Source: Mucilaginibacter cryoferens (GTDB lineage Bacteria; Bacteroidota; Bacteroidia; Sphingobacteriales; Sphingobacteriaceae). Taken from it: a stretch of DNA of 64,000 nt. The stretch lies in assembly GCF_014205845.1 (NCBI RefSeq), contig NZ_JACHCR010000001.1:186001-250000 (forward strand). Direction: 5' to 3'. The position numbers and the translations under genes are program-made. The notes under the pieces were generated by a model, which saw only the letters and a program-made list of their open reading frames with translations, was not told where the DNA came from and searched no databases. The stretch's first letter is position 1; the number at the start of each line of letters is the position of its first letter. Below are positions 47,086 to 55,670 of this stretch, in pieces.

Positions 47086-47694
47086 ATGCCAAGCGACAAT
47101 TTAACAGACTCAGAACTATTTGAGGCTATTATACTTAACAACGAAAAAGCGTTCAATCAACTATTTGAACGGCATTGGTTTAAAGTATATAGTGTTGCTT
47201 ACAAGTATGTTAAAGACGAAGAAACCGCCCTGGAGATAGCCCATGATATTTTTTTGAATATATGGAGCAAGCGCAAGCAACTCCAAATCAATTCCTTTAA
47301 AAGCTATATAGTTACCGCGGCCAGCTATCATGGTATCAGAAAAAAACAAAACATAGCGGGCATTCCAGTACAATACATTGATGACTATGGGCGCTTTGAA
47401 AATGATCGGTTATTGATTTCATCTGAGTACGCCCATAATGAGGGCGAACTTAATATAGAAGAACAGGAAGTTAACGAAACTGTTGATGTACTGCTTACTA
47501 ATCTCCCAAAAAGATGCCGTGAGATATATTACATGAGCAGAAGGGATCATTTATCGATCACTGAAATAGCAGATCAGCTTAATATCTCAAAAAGAACAGT
47601 GGAAAACCAGTTAACCGCAGCATTAAAACATCTCAGGGTTTCTTTAAACGTTGTGTTGTTGTTCGGCTATTTTATAATAAAATCTCTTAATTGA
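47086..47694 (+). CDS. ECF sigma factor (FecI-like)
   Basis: 202 residues from the ATG at 47086 (MPSDNLTDSELFEAII). An upstream in-frame ATG at 46978 lies inside the inverted repeat and would add a hydrophobic leader, so it is rejected. Region 2 is FEAIILNNEKAFNQLFERHWFKVYSVAYKYVKD, and region 4 is PKRCREIYYMSRRDHLSITEIADQLNISKRTVENQLTAALKHLR. It likely directs transcription of the FecR-controlled SusCD genes. Divergent from fecR, whereas such genes are often codirectional. Confidence 0.93.
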   Translation: MPSDNLTDSELFEAIILNNEKAFNQLFERHWFKVYSVAYKYVKDEETALEIAHDIFLNIWSKRKQLQINSFKSYIVTAASYHGIRKKQNIAGIPVQYIDDYGRFENDRLLISSEYAHNEGELNIEEQEVNETVDVLLTNLPKRCREIYYMSRRDHLSITEIADQLNISKRTVENQLTAALKHLRVSLNVVLLFGYFIIKSLN

Positions 47695-47759
47695 ACCTTC
47701 CGGGGCCATTGACCACCTTGTTCCGAAAATACGGGGTTGGCGATTCTGCTACACTTTGA

Positions 47760-48560
47760 TCATGCTAAACAATTGAAAGTAAAAACGCACCCTACTTCAG
47801 ATTTACACAAATCGATGCTCCAAATAGCACCGAATGGCCTGGTCAAGGCCTTCGGAACCTCCAAATTGGCTCCTATTTTTGCAATTCCCGACAGTTGCCA
47901 GCGGTTGTTGATAACCCAGGAATATCCGTATCCTAAATTTAAACCGGTTTGAAAATTGTTAATGGGGCTTCTTCCATTAATTAACATCATGCTATCCAAT
48001 CCTATTTTTTGGAAATACACGCCTCCTCCCAGCAAAAAACTGCCGGCAGATTTAAGCTGTTTCTCACTTTGCTCAAAGGCGGCCCTGACCGAAAATTTAT
48101 TCCCATTAAAAACATAGGTACCTTCCCCTCCTATTTGTGAAACTGAAAGATCAGGGTAGCTTACTATCCCGCGATCTACAGATAAAGGATCATAGAATCC
48201 CTTATATCGCTGAATAAACAGGTCAAGTACCAGGTGTTTGCGGTAATTGTGTATCTGAAAATCGGTCAATTTAGTTTTCCCATATGCTTTACCTTTCAGA
48301 GGGAAAAGTCCGTAGTCAAAAATCATATTGATCACGGTATTTTTAACTGATATTCCGGCACCTAAATTCAGCGGATTATTTGGCATGTATTTTTTATCTG
48401 CCGTAATCATCTCCAAAGAATTGGTGGATACATATCCCACCAGGAGAATTTTTTGGCTGTAAGGTTTTACGAAAGCAGTATCCGTATTCGCAGTTTGGGC
48501 CAGAGAGCCGCTGACAGCAAAAAGGTTCATTAAAAGCGCTGTTAAAATAAACTTTTTCAT
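47760..48560 (-). CDS. DUF4421 outer-membrane protein, possibly truncated at the C terminus
   Basis: 266 residues. Signal peptide MKKFILTALLMNLFAVSGSLAQ, then the DUF4421 pattern KPYSQKILLVGYVSTNSLE, YMPNNPLNLGAGISVKNTV and DFQIHNYRKHLVLDLFIQRYKGFYDP. Such proteins are usually somewhat longer and end in beta strands with aromatic residues. This one ends in KSEVGCVFTFNCLA, unlike a barrel terminus, and runs close to the sigma gene, so the 3' end may be lost or frameshifted. Function unknown. Confidence 0.75.
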   Translation of the reverse strand: MKKFILTALLMNLFAVSGSLAQTANTDTAFVKPYSQKILLVGYVSTNSLEMITADKKYMPNNPLNLGAGISVKNTVINMIFDYGLFPLKGKAYGKTKLTDFQIHNYRKHLVLDLFIQRYKGFYDPLSVDRGIVSYPDLSVSQIGGEGTYVFNGNKFSVRAAFEQSEKQLKSAGSFLLGGGVYFQKIGLDSMMLINGRSPINNFQTGLNLGYGYSWVINNRWQLSGIAKIGANLEVPKALTRPFGAIWSIDLCKSEVGCVFTFNCLA

Positions 48561-48932
48561 GATATGAATAGCGTTCAGGTCACATGTTCAGCCGGGATAA
48601 TTAATAACACACATCCCGTTCCAGGAACCATTACTAAACTGGGGGCGATTAATAATGGAACAAATACTTGCCAATCAACAGAAAGGAAAGCATTGTTAAG
48701 TATTTAACATTTAGATACCTTTCCATGTGTCTTACTTCCATAAAAGTAGCGATATTTTCTGTTTTGTAGATGAATCCGGTAAAATTTTGATGAAATCATT
48801 GATAAAACCCGGCCAGTTGGTATCGGTCCTTATATTCTTCAGTTTGTGTTGTTATTGGGGGGGGCTATTAACAGCAAAACCGTATCGCTTTTAAAACGAT
48901 ACGGTTTTCTGACGATCAGATCAGCTACGCGG
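48561..48932. other. intergenic stretch without genes
   Basis: 372 bp. Apart from the terminator hairpin at 48876-48908, nothing recognisable. The segment has a run of G (about 48857-48864). Confidence 0.5.
48876..48908 (-). terminator. terminator of the DUF4397 gene
   Basis: AAAACCGTATCG (48876-48887) and CGATACGGTTTT (48897-48908) form a perfect 12-bp stem with a 9-nt loop, 24 bp after the stop codon on the minus strand. Confidence 0.75.
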
Positions 48933-49619
48933 TTAATTGTGAAGAACCTCGTTCATCACCAGGTTTCCGCTGGCATCATCCGTTAAATACAGTGTATAAA
49001 TTTTGCCTGCCACCAAATTAGTAAAGGTAAAATTACCTATGTTGCTTTTGGATACGAGGCCATAAACCTGAACAGTAAGCGTACCTGGGGCTACATATTT
49101 GTAACCGGTTGCAATATCTCTCACCAGTGAACTATCAAAACTGTCGCCATTCGAGTTTTTTATGGTAATTATTGAAGGGGCCTTATCGCTTAAATGGATA
49201 AACTTGATCTTCACCTGCCCGTTGTTCGGAGTAGCCAGATCATCCTGATAGTTTTTTACCCTTGCCGATGAACCTGAACCGGCCAGGTAAACGGTAAAAC
49301 TCACGCCGTTGGCCGTGTAAAGCGAGCCGGTGGCGTAATCGGAATTTGCGCCCTCATTTTTAAATTCCGTAACCATGTTTTTACCAGAGGGTGCAGTGAT
49401 ATATGGAGATGCATCCGTATAATTAAGCCCTCCGCTAACCAAAACATTATTGGCCAGGGTAAAGCTTTGGGGGCCGGCTGTAGCGGATGCATTTACTACC
49501 TTAATATTAAATTGCCCGGAGGGGTCAATCGTATTTTTCTTACATGACGAAAATGACAGTGCTGTCACCATCAGCATAAGCGCTGAATAAACTTTTATTA
49601 AATTGGATGTTGTTTTCAT
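48933..49619 (-). CDS. DUF4397 lipoprotein
   Basis: 228 residues. Lipoprotein signal with Cys26 (ALSFSSCKKN). The body is an Ig-like beta-sandwich repeat: FNIKVVNASATAGPQSFTLANN and QVKIKFIHLSDKAPSITIK-type strands, then TLTVQVYGLVSKSNIGNFTF, which is the DUF4397 arrangement. Likely anchored to the outer membrane. Role unknown. It is monocistronic and terminated by a strong hairpin. Confidence 0.85.
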   Translation of the reverse strand: MKTTSNLIKVYSALMLMVTALSFSSCKKNTIDPSGQFNIKVVNASATAGPQSFTLANNVLVSGGLNYTDASPYITAPSGKNMVTEFKNEGANSDYATGSLYTANGVSFTVYLAGSGSSARVKNYQDDLATPNNGQVKIKFIHLSDKAPSIITIKNSNGDSFDSSLVRDIATGYKYVAPGTLTVQVYGLVSKSNIGNFTFTNLVAGKIYTLYLTDDASGNLVMNEVLHN

Positions 49620-49677
49620 GAATTTTTAATTTTTAAACATTTGGATTCCGGCAAAAGCAATTTGCCGGGTTGGACAG

Positions 49678-50121
49678 TTACATGTATTTTACTTTAATAA
49701 TAACCGGGATATGGGTTTTCAAATCGACCTTAAAATCGTCAAAAGACGGCTTTTTCATTTTGGTCATAAAAAAATTAGAGAACCCGAAACCCTCTTTAGG
49801 CATTCTGATCAGATCTTTGTCGATCTTCCCGTTTTCATTTTCATCGTCGATCATTGTGATACCGTAAATGCCGTCCTCTAGTTGACAACTCACAACTAAA
49901 GTTCCGTTAACAAGGTCTTTTTTATCGAACGTGAATTTTTTGAAAGGCTTTTCATCTTCATAACCCGCATTATCTTTAAATACGTTCACAATGATTTTCC
50001 CCTTAGGCGATCTGATGTCGGTGATTTTTACCTGCGTTTCTTTAATTTGCGTATAGGAAGCAAGGAAAATCATGAGCATTCCTGCAAGCAGGTTAATGCC
50101 GAATAGCGCTGTTTTTTTCAT
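49678..50121 (-). CDS. DUF2141-family exported protein
   Basis: 147 residues from the ATG at 50121 (MKKTALFGINLLAGMLMIFLASYTQ), which gives a signal sequence; the longer frame to 50181 adds residues unlike a signal. The body shows DUF2141 features: VKITDIRSPKGKIIVNVFKD, GTLVVSCQLEDGIYGITMID and DENENGKIDKDLIRMPKEGFGFSN, a DxNxNGKxD loop that may bind Ca2+. Predicted periplasmic. Function unknown. Confidence 0.85.
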   Translation of the reverse strand: MKKTALFGINLLAGMLMIFLASYTQIKETQVKITDIRSPKGKIIVNVFKDNAGYEDEKPFKKFTFDKKDLVNGTLVVSCQLEDGIYGITMIDDENENGKIDKDLIRMPKEGFGFSNFFMTKMKKPSFDDFKVDLKTHIPVIIKVKYM

Positions 50122-50420
50122 AGTCTTCTTTTTAATATTGTAAATACTTGAAGGCGAAAGTAGCCCCAGGCTGATAACCATGCTATGAAAAACTAAGTGA
50201 AGCGGGCATAATCACACCCAAACGTCGATATGTGCGAATTGAAAAAAAATACTTTTTTACTTTTCAGTTAACCCTCCTGATACGCAACAATCGGGCATCC
50301 TTGTCTTTACGTTAACCGTACATTTTATCTACCTTTTATTCTGGCCTGTTGGGCCTCAAATTTGCCCGTTTCGGGTTAAAATCTCAAGAAGAGGCTATTT
50401 AAACGGATAACTTTATTTGA

Positions 50421-51458
50421 ATGAATGATAAGTTACCCTTGGCTCGTTTAAGTCGCCTTACCTGGTTACAGGCAATAATTATCGGCTTTATTTTTTACCT
50501 GGTAGCCTCCCACAGCGGAGAAACGATACCTGTAATTCAATATACAGTGCTTACGATGTCTGGCATTCTGCTGGTTGGATATGCCGATATTTCGTTAATG
50601 ATAGCGCTTTCGCTGAGATTTTCTATCCGGTCGAGAAAATTCTCCGTTTACCGTCGTCTGTTAACTTATGCGGCAAGCGTCTTGATTTATCTTTTGTTAC
50701 GCCCGGCATTTTCCTATGTCACGGCAACACCATGGTCATTTTGGGATGCCGGAACATTCCTTGCATTCGTCGGGTCGGGAATTGTTATCAATACCCTGAT
50801 TACCCTGCTGCACGATTCGGTGCTATTGTATGAACATAAGCTGTACAGCGAACTGGAACTTTCCCGATTGCAGGCAAGTAATGCGGAAGCCAGGAACCTG
50901 GTATTGAAGCAACAAATTCAGCCTCATTTTCTATTCAACTCACTGAATACGCTGAAAGCTCTTTACAATAAAGACGCTAAGATAGGCGACGATTATATTG
51001 TGCATATGGCCAACTTTTTACGGGCATCTATCTTTCATCATGCATCCAATATTGCCACAGTGGAAGAAGAAATCAGGTTATTGACTGATTACCTGGAAAT
51101 GCAGAAAATCAGATTCGGCGCAGCCATGTATTGCACCATAGAATTATCGGAAGGGACTTTAAAAAACTTAAATCTGCCGTCATTCTCTTTGCAGCCGCTG
51201 CTGGAAAATGCCATCAAGCACAACAATTTCACCCAAGAGTCTCCGCTCTTTTTTAGAATCAGTCAGCAAGGCGAGTGGTTGGTTATCTCTAATAATCTTC
51301 AAAAGAAAAAAACAAATGTCACATCAACCAATTACGGGCTTGCCAATTTATCAGAAAGATACAGGCTGTTGTCGGGCGATGAAATTCGGATAAAGGAAGA
51401 CTACAACTCGTTTTCTGTAAGCATTAAACTATTAAAAGATGAAGATAATAATCATTGA
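50421..51458 (+). CDS. LytS/YehU-type sensor histidine kinase
   Basis: 345 residues. Four membrane helices (about 13-145) precede a coiled linker (LYSELELSRLQASNAEARNL), the His_kinase box QIQPHFLFNSLNTLKAL with phospho-accepting His169, and an ATPase domain with PSFSLQPLLENAIKHNN (N box) and TNYGLANLSERYRLL (G-like box). It should pass phosphate to a LytTR regulator. The start of that regulator overlaps its stop codon, but the regulator is a stub. Confidence 0.92.
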   Translation: MNDKLPLARLSRLTWLQAIIIGFIFYLVASHSGETIPVIQYTVLTMSGILLVGYADISLMIALSLRFSIRSRKFSVYRRLLTYAASVLIYLLLRPAFSYVTATPWSFWDAGTFLAFVGSGIVINTLITLLHDSVLLYEHKLYSELELSRLQASNAEARNLVLKQQIQPHFLFNSLNTLKALYNKDAKIGDDYIVHMANFLRASIFHHASNIATVEEEIRLLTDYLEMQKIRFGAAMYCTIELSEGTLKNLNLPSFSLQPLLENAIKHNNFTQESPLFFRISQQGEWLVISNNLQKKKTNVTSTNYGLANLSERYRLLSGDEIRIKEDYNSFSVSIKLLKDEDNNH

Positions 51459-51498
51459 GAACGAAAAGGTGCCAGCAACTGCTGCAATTAATTGTTAA
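51439..51498 (+). pseudogene. 19-codon remnant of a LytTR-type response regulator
   Basis: ATG at 51439 overlaps the kinase stop and reads MKIIIIENEKVPATAAINC before TAA at 51496. MKIIIIE(D/N)E is the usual first beta strand and acidic pocket of LytTR-type regulators encoded directly after such kinases. The rest of the receiver and the LytTR domain are missing. Confidence 0.65.
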
Positions 51499-51542
51499 AT
51501 GTATCCGTCCCGCTTCATTCAAACAACACAGACTAAACTACG

Positions 51543-51902
51543 ATGACTAAAAAAGTATATATAGCAGACGAAGATCCCGGGCTGATAGAGTTGATAATTA
51601 ATTTCCTGGAGGGTATTGGATACGAAGCGGACGGAAGCGTCGATCTTTTAGACTTGCTTTGTTTGGACAGCCCAGATTTGCCTGATGTTTTTTTGCTGAA
51701 TAGCGAGATATGGGGTGGAGAAAGTGAAATGATAAGCAGCTACCTGAAAAGCAATGAGCCAACCAGCACTATTCCGCTGATCCTGTTCTCCACATTAAAA
51801 AGGGGCGAACGAAGAACATTTGATCGTTATGCAGATGGTTTTATTTCTTTGCCTTTTGAAATAAATGAACTTCGGCGTTTGTTAGAAAAATTTGCCTCCT
51901 GA
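51543..51902 (+). CDS. CheY-like receiver with substituted phosphorylation site
   Basis: 119 residues, a single receiver domain without output domain. The acidic pocket is present (YIADEDPG), but the phospho-acceptor position in DVFLLNSEIWGGES is Asn instead of Asp. The switch Thr/Ser is in ILFSTLK. The conserved Lys before Pro is replaced by Leu in FISLPFE. It therefore looks like a pseudo-receiver that cannot be phosphorylated in the usual way. It lies 85 bp after the kinase gene and may act through protein contacts. Confidence 0.8.
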   Translation: MTKKVYIADEDPGLIELIINFLEGIGYEADGSVDLLDLLCLDSPDLPDVFLLNSEIWGGESEMISSYLKSNEPTSTIPLILFSTLKRGERRTFDRYADGFISLPFEINELRRLLEKFAS

Positions 51903-52313
51903 TCTTTTGCGAGCTCTATATAACCTCGGCAGATAAAGTCTGTCAGCTCATGGGCGAGCAGGAAAAAATGCAGGCATGTTTCCTCGAAATTAAGTGGCAA
52001 AGCACTTGCAACTTAATAGTTAATAACAATATCTACTGAGCGATCATTATTCCAACGGTGCCTGTATTACTTTACCAACAACACGTTTTGTGTTTCCATC
52101 CAACATATTCTTTCAGCTTAAATTTAATTTTATCATTAAAATCACTTTTTGCACCTTTTCTTTAAACGTCGTTTTTTCCGCTTCCCTGCCAACCTTGCCC
52201 GCTTCGGCCACTTTTCTCTTTTAAGATGGGCAGTTGCACCGCACCTTTGAATCAAATAACACAATCAGCATCAGGCTGCAAACAAAAAAATCAACAATAA
52301 AAAAAAGAATTTT
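51903..52313. other. intergenic stretch without genes
   Basis: 411 bp between the receiver gene and the beta-barrel gene. No ORF, hairpin or repeat of note seen. Confidence 0.5.
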
Positions 52314-52934
52314 ATGAAAAAGTTAATCTTAGCGCTACTTATTCTGGCATCTGCGAAAGCTTTCAGTCAAACAACCTCTACTACAACAACTCCAGAAAAC
52401 AAAAGCTCTTTTAATGGTATTATGAGCCACCTTGAATTTGGAATTAAAGCAGGTACAAACGTCAGTAATTTCGACAAGTTCAACCTTGCTACCGATCCAT
52501 TGATTGGCTACCACGCCGGTATAACAGTTGCGTATAAATTCACTGAGCACTTTATGGTTCAGGAGGATTTTCTTTACTCGCTGCAAGGCGCTAAACTTAA
52601 AGCTGGCATCCTGGGTACGCAAGATATTAAACTTTCCTACGTGCAGGTTCCTATCGTTTTCAAATACCGTACAACTTCCGGTTTCTACGCTGAAGCCGGT
52701 GCGCAAACAGGTATATTGCTTAAAGAAGAAATAGCAGGCTTAAATACCGGTGAGAAATTCGCCAAAAAAATTGATGCTGCTGCTATTGGCGGTATTGGTT
52801 ATCAATCTAAAATGGGACTGGGTATTGGAGCAAGATATGCTTATGGGTTTACAAAAGTTGCAAATACCCCATCGGCAACCCTTGGCGATTTTAAAAATAC
52901 CACCATTCAAGCCAGCATTTTCTACGTGTTTTAA
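52314..52934 (+). CDS. outer-membrane beta-barrel protein (PorT-like)
   Basis: 206 residues. Signal peptide MKKLILALLILASAKAFSQ, then alternating amphipathic strands: FGIKAGTNVSNFDKFN, GYHAGITVAYKFTEHFMVQE, GFYAEAGAQTGIL, GLGIGARYAYGFTKV and the C-terminal Phe of TIQASIFYVF. It matches the PF13568-type barrels of Bacteroidota. The specific role is unknown. A strong terminator follows. Confidence 0.88.
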   Translation: MKKLILALLILASAKAFSQTTSTTTTPENKSSFNGIMSHLEFGIKAGTNVSNFDKFNLATDPLIGYHAGITVAYKFTEHFMVQEDFLYSLQGAKLKAGILGTQDIKLSYVQVPIVFKYRTTSGFYAEAGAQTGILLKEEIAGLNTGEKFAKKIDAAAIGGIGYQSKMGLGIGARYAYGFTKVANTPSATLGDFKNTTIQASIFYVF

Positions 52935-52971
52935 CAGGCATCCATCCAAAATCAACATATACATTAAATTG

Positions 52972-53008
52972 AAAAGTCCCGTTTGCATACCGCACCGGGA
53001 CTTTTTTC
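52972..53008 (+). terminator. terminator of the beta-barrel gene
   Basis: AAAAGTCCCG (52972-52981), a 14-nt loop and CGGGACTTTT (52996-53005) plus more Ts, 38 bp after the stop. The rest of the gap to 53260 shows nothing else. Confidence 0.85.
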
Positions 53009-53259
53009 TTACCGGCCTGGAATTTCAAAATCAGAAACTCTTCTCAGCAAACAATTGTGAAATAAAAACATCTGGCAGGTTTAACTAATCAGACTTAACG
53101 GAAAAAGTATCTAACACTGATTAGCCCAAACGGTTAAACGCATTTGCGGTACCAAATATACCCGGTCGGGTTACGCTTCACTTCTGGTAAGGAACAATAA
53201 GTTCGAATCAAAAAAAAATGATCCCGCGGTCTTTCCCCGAGCCGCCTTAAAGTAAAAAA

Positions 53260-54594
53260 ATGAAAATAAGAATCGCTCTGCTAATACTTTTTTTTCTGCC
53301 CGGCAGCTTGTATGCACAGCAAAAATGGAATCTGAAGTCCTGTATCGAATATGGGTTGAAAAATAACAGGAACACCGTGGTATATGCCAATGAGAAAAAA
53401 GTGGCAGATGCCAAAGCTAAAGAAGCATTGGCCGACTATCTGCCTAAAATTAACGTAACCGGCACCTTTGATAATAACTTAAAAGTGCAGCAATCCGTAA
53501 TCCCGGCAGGCGTATTTGGCCCCGACCCAATTAAGGTAGCATTTTCGCAGAAATACAATACCAATGGTACTATACAGCTGGATCAGACCATTTATGACCA
53601 GTCGCTCTTAACCGGACTTAAAGCCAATAAGTACAACAGCCAGCAAGCCGATCTCAATATCAGGCAGAGCGAGGAGACCATCATATACAATATCAGCAAT
53701 GCCTATTTTCATATCTATGTTTACAGGGACCAACTGCGTCTATTAAAAAACAACCTGGAGTGTTATCAGAAGCAGATGGACATCTCCAGTCTACAGGTAA
53801 AAAAAGGTGTTGCGCTAGGGAAAGATTTGGATAAAGTTACCGTAGATTATAACAACGCGGTTTCCCAGATACGTGTAGCAGAAAGCAACCTCATCCTTGC
53901 CGAAAATCAGTTGAAGTATGAAATGGGATACGAAATTGCAGCTGCATTACCGGTTGACAGTACATCACAGGAGGATTTAAAAAGTTCGACGGTTGTAAAC
54001 AGCGACAATAATGATTTTATTGTCACTAACAGAACAGAATATCAGCTATCCGAAATTGACACTAAACTGCTGGAGATCGATCAAAAAAGGATTAAAGCAG
54101 GTGCCATGCCCAAACTAACCGGGTATGCACGCTATGGCGCGGTAGGTTTCGGTCAAACTTTAGGCCCCGCTTTCAATGATCTGAGCCCTTTTTCCGCAGT
54201 CGGTTTAAAACTGACCATCCCGCTTTTTGATTTTTTCAAACGTAACGCTCAGTACAATCAGGCCAGGTATAAAAGTATGAATGCTACCGAAACGCTCAAG
54301 CTGAATGCAGACAAATATCAGCTGGAATATGAAAATGCCCGCACTAAACTGATCAAGGCGCAAAGTAATATGGAAAACGACAAACATAATATAGACCTGG
54401 CTCAGTCTGTTTTCAACACAACCGATCTGCAATATCAGAAAGGGACTACAGACTTAACCGACTGGATCAACGCCCGAAACTCGATTAAAGACGCGCAAAA
54501 CAGCTACCTCAATTCACTTTACAGTTTTTACCAGGCCAAAATTGATTTGGAAAAAGCCAGCGGAACATTAAAAACCTTTTATACCTCTTTATAA
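53260..54594 (+). CDS. TolC-family outer-membrane efflux channel
   Basis: 444 residues. Signal peptide MKIRIALLILFFLPGSLYAQ, then two long coiled-coil repeats typical of the family: WNLKSCIEYGLKNNRNTVVYANEKKVADAKAKEAL with the N-proximal beta strand, and a second repeat starting near QLSEIDTKLLEIDQKRIKAG. The internal PLFDFFKRNAQYNQARYK segment is characteristic. It forms the outer-membrane duct of the tripartite pump. It is first of a three-gene operon, and the adaptor starts 6 bp later. Confidence 0.94.
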   Translation: MKIRIALLILFFLPGSLYAQQKWNLKSCIEYGLKNNRNTVVYANEKKVADAKAKEALADYLPKINVTGTFDNNLKVQQSVIPAGVFGPDPIKVAFSQKYNTNGTIQLDQTIYDQSLLTGLKANKYNSQQADLNIRQSEETIIYNISNAYFHIYVYRDQLRLLKNNLECYQKQMDISSLQVKKGVALGKDLDKVTVDYNNAVSQIRVAESNLILAENQLKYEMGYEIAAALPVDSTSQEDLKSSTVVNSDNNDFIVTNRTEYQLSEIDTKLLEIDQKRIKAGAMPKLTGYARYGAVGFGQTLGPAFNDLSPFSAVGLKLTIPLFDFFKRNAQYNQARYKSMNATETLKLNADKYQLEYENARTKLIKAQSNMENDKHNIDLAQSVFNTTDLQYQKGTTDLTDWINARNSIKDAQNSYLNSLYSFYQAKIDLEKASGTLKTFYTSL

Positions 54595-54600
54595 CCCATT

Positions 54601-55659
54601 ATGAAAACAAAATACATTGTCATTATTATTGGTATTGTGCTTACCGTGATAATTGCCTATAAGCTTTCGGCCAATAAAAAGAAGATCAACGAGAAAAACA
54701 GCAAAGCCACGGCAACCGATGTTCGCATACCGGTTAAGGTTGCTACCGTTGAAAACCAGCTACTGGAGATCAGTATCAAAAAGACCGGCAACCTGGCCCC
54801 ATTCAAAGAAGCAAAGGCATTAGCGATAACCGCCGGAACTATACTGCAATTACGGTTTAAATTGGGCGACCATGTTAACCAGGGACAGGTGCTGGCCGTT
54901 ACCGATGCCCGACTGTTACAACTGGAACTCGAGAAAGCGGAAAACAGTGCCCTCAAAGCGCGTCACGATCTGGATATTTATATAGAATTACTGCAGGGAA
55001 AAGCCGCTACCCTGGAGAAAGTAAACGATTTACGTCAAAATTACCTGGATGCGGTCAACCAGGTAGGTCGGGCCCGTAAAAATCTGGCCGATGTGGCTAT
55101 TAAAGCCCCTACATCAGGCATCGTATCGGCTAAAGCTGTGGAAGAAGGAGTATTTGTAAATACTGGCGCCGAAATAGCGACCATCATCAACCTTTCAAAG
55201 GCCAAGGTACAGGTTAATCTGACCGAAAGCGAGGTTTACCAGGTTGCACAGGGACAGCAGATAAAAATCACAACCGATGTTTATCCCGGAAAAGTGTTTA
55301 ACGGTATCATCAGTTTTATCAGTCCGCAGGCCAACCAAACCCATAATTATCCGGTAGAGATCATGGTTGATAATGCCAGCCAATCCATACTGCGGTCGGG
55401 TACGTTTGTATATGCCGATTTTTCACGAAAAACCAAACAGCAAATGTTGGTTATTCCGCGTGAAGCGCTTACCGAGAGTATAAAAAATGCAGCTGTTTAT
55501 GTGGTAAAAAATAATGTGGCCCGGCAGCAAGCAATTAAAACCGGGGTTGAACTTGGTGGAAACATCCAGGTGCTCAGCGGCCTGTCGCCGGGCGATATAG
55601 TGGTAACCTCCGGCCAAATCAACCTGAAAGACGGCAGTCCAGTAAGTACATCCAATTAA
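54601..55659 (+). CDS. RND efflux periplasmic adaptor (MFP/HlyD type)
   Basis: 352 residues. A single N-terminal membrane helix (about 5-22), then the lipoyl half-motifs GTILQLRFKLGDHVNQGQVLAV and VAIKAPTSGIVSAKAVEEGVFV split by a short coiled-coil hairpin, a beta-barrel part (KAKVQVNLTESEVYQVAQGQ), and a membrane-proximal end (GGNIQVLSGLSPGDIVVTSG). It joins the RND pump and the TolC protein. Spaced 6 bp from tolC and 11 bp from the pump gene. Confidence 0.95.
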   Translation: MKTKYIVIIIGIVLTVIIAYKLSANKKKINEKNSKATATDVRIPVKVATVENQLLEISIKKTGNLAPFKEAKALAITAGTILQLRFKLGDHVNQGQVLAVTDARLLQLELEKAENSALKARHDLDIYIELLQGKAATLEKVNDLRQNYLDAVNQVGRARKNLADVAIKAPTSGIVSAKAVEEGVFVNTGAEIATIINLSKAKVQVNLTESEVYQVAQGQQIKITTDVYPGKVFNGIISFISPQANQTHNYPVEIMVDNASQSILRSGTFVYADFSRKTKQQMLVIPREALTESIKNAAVYVVKNNVARQQAIKTGVELGGNIQVLSGLSPGDIVVTSGQINLKDGSPVSTSN

Positions 55660-55670
55660 AAGAACCCATC

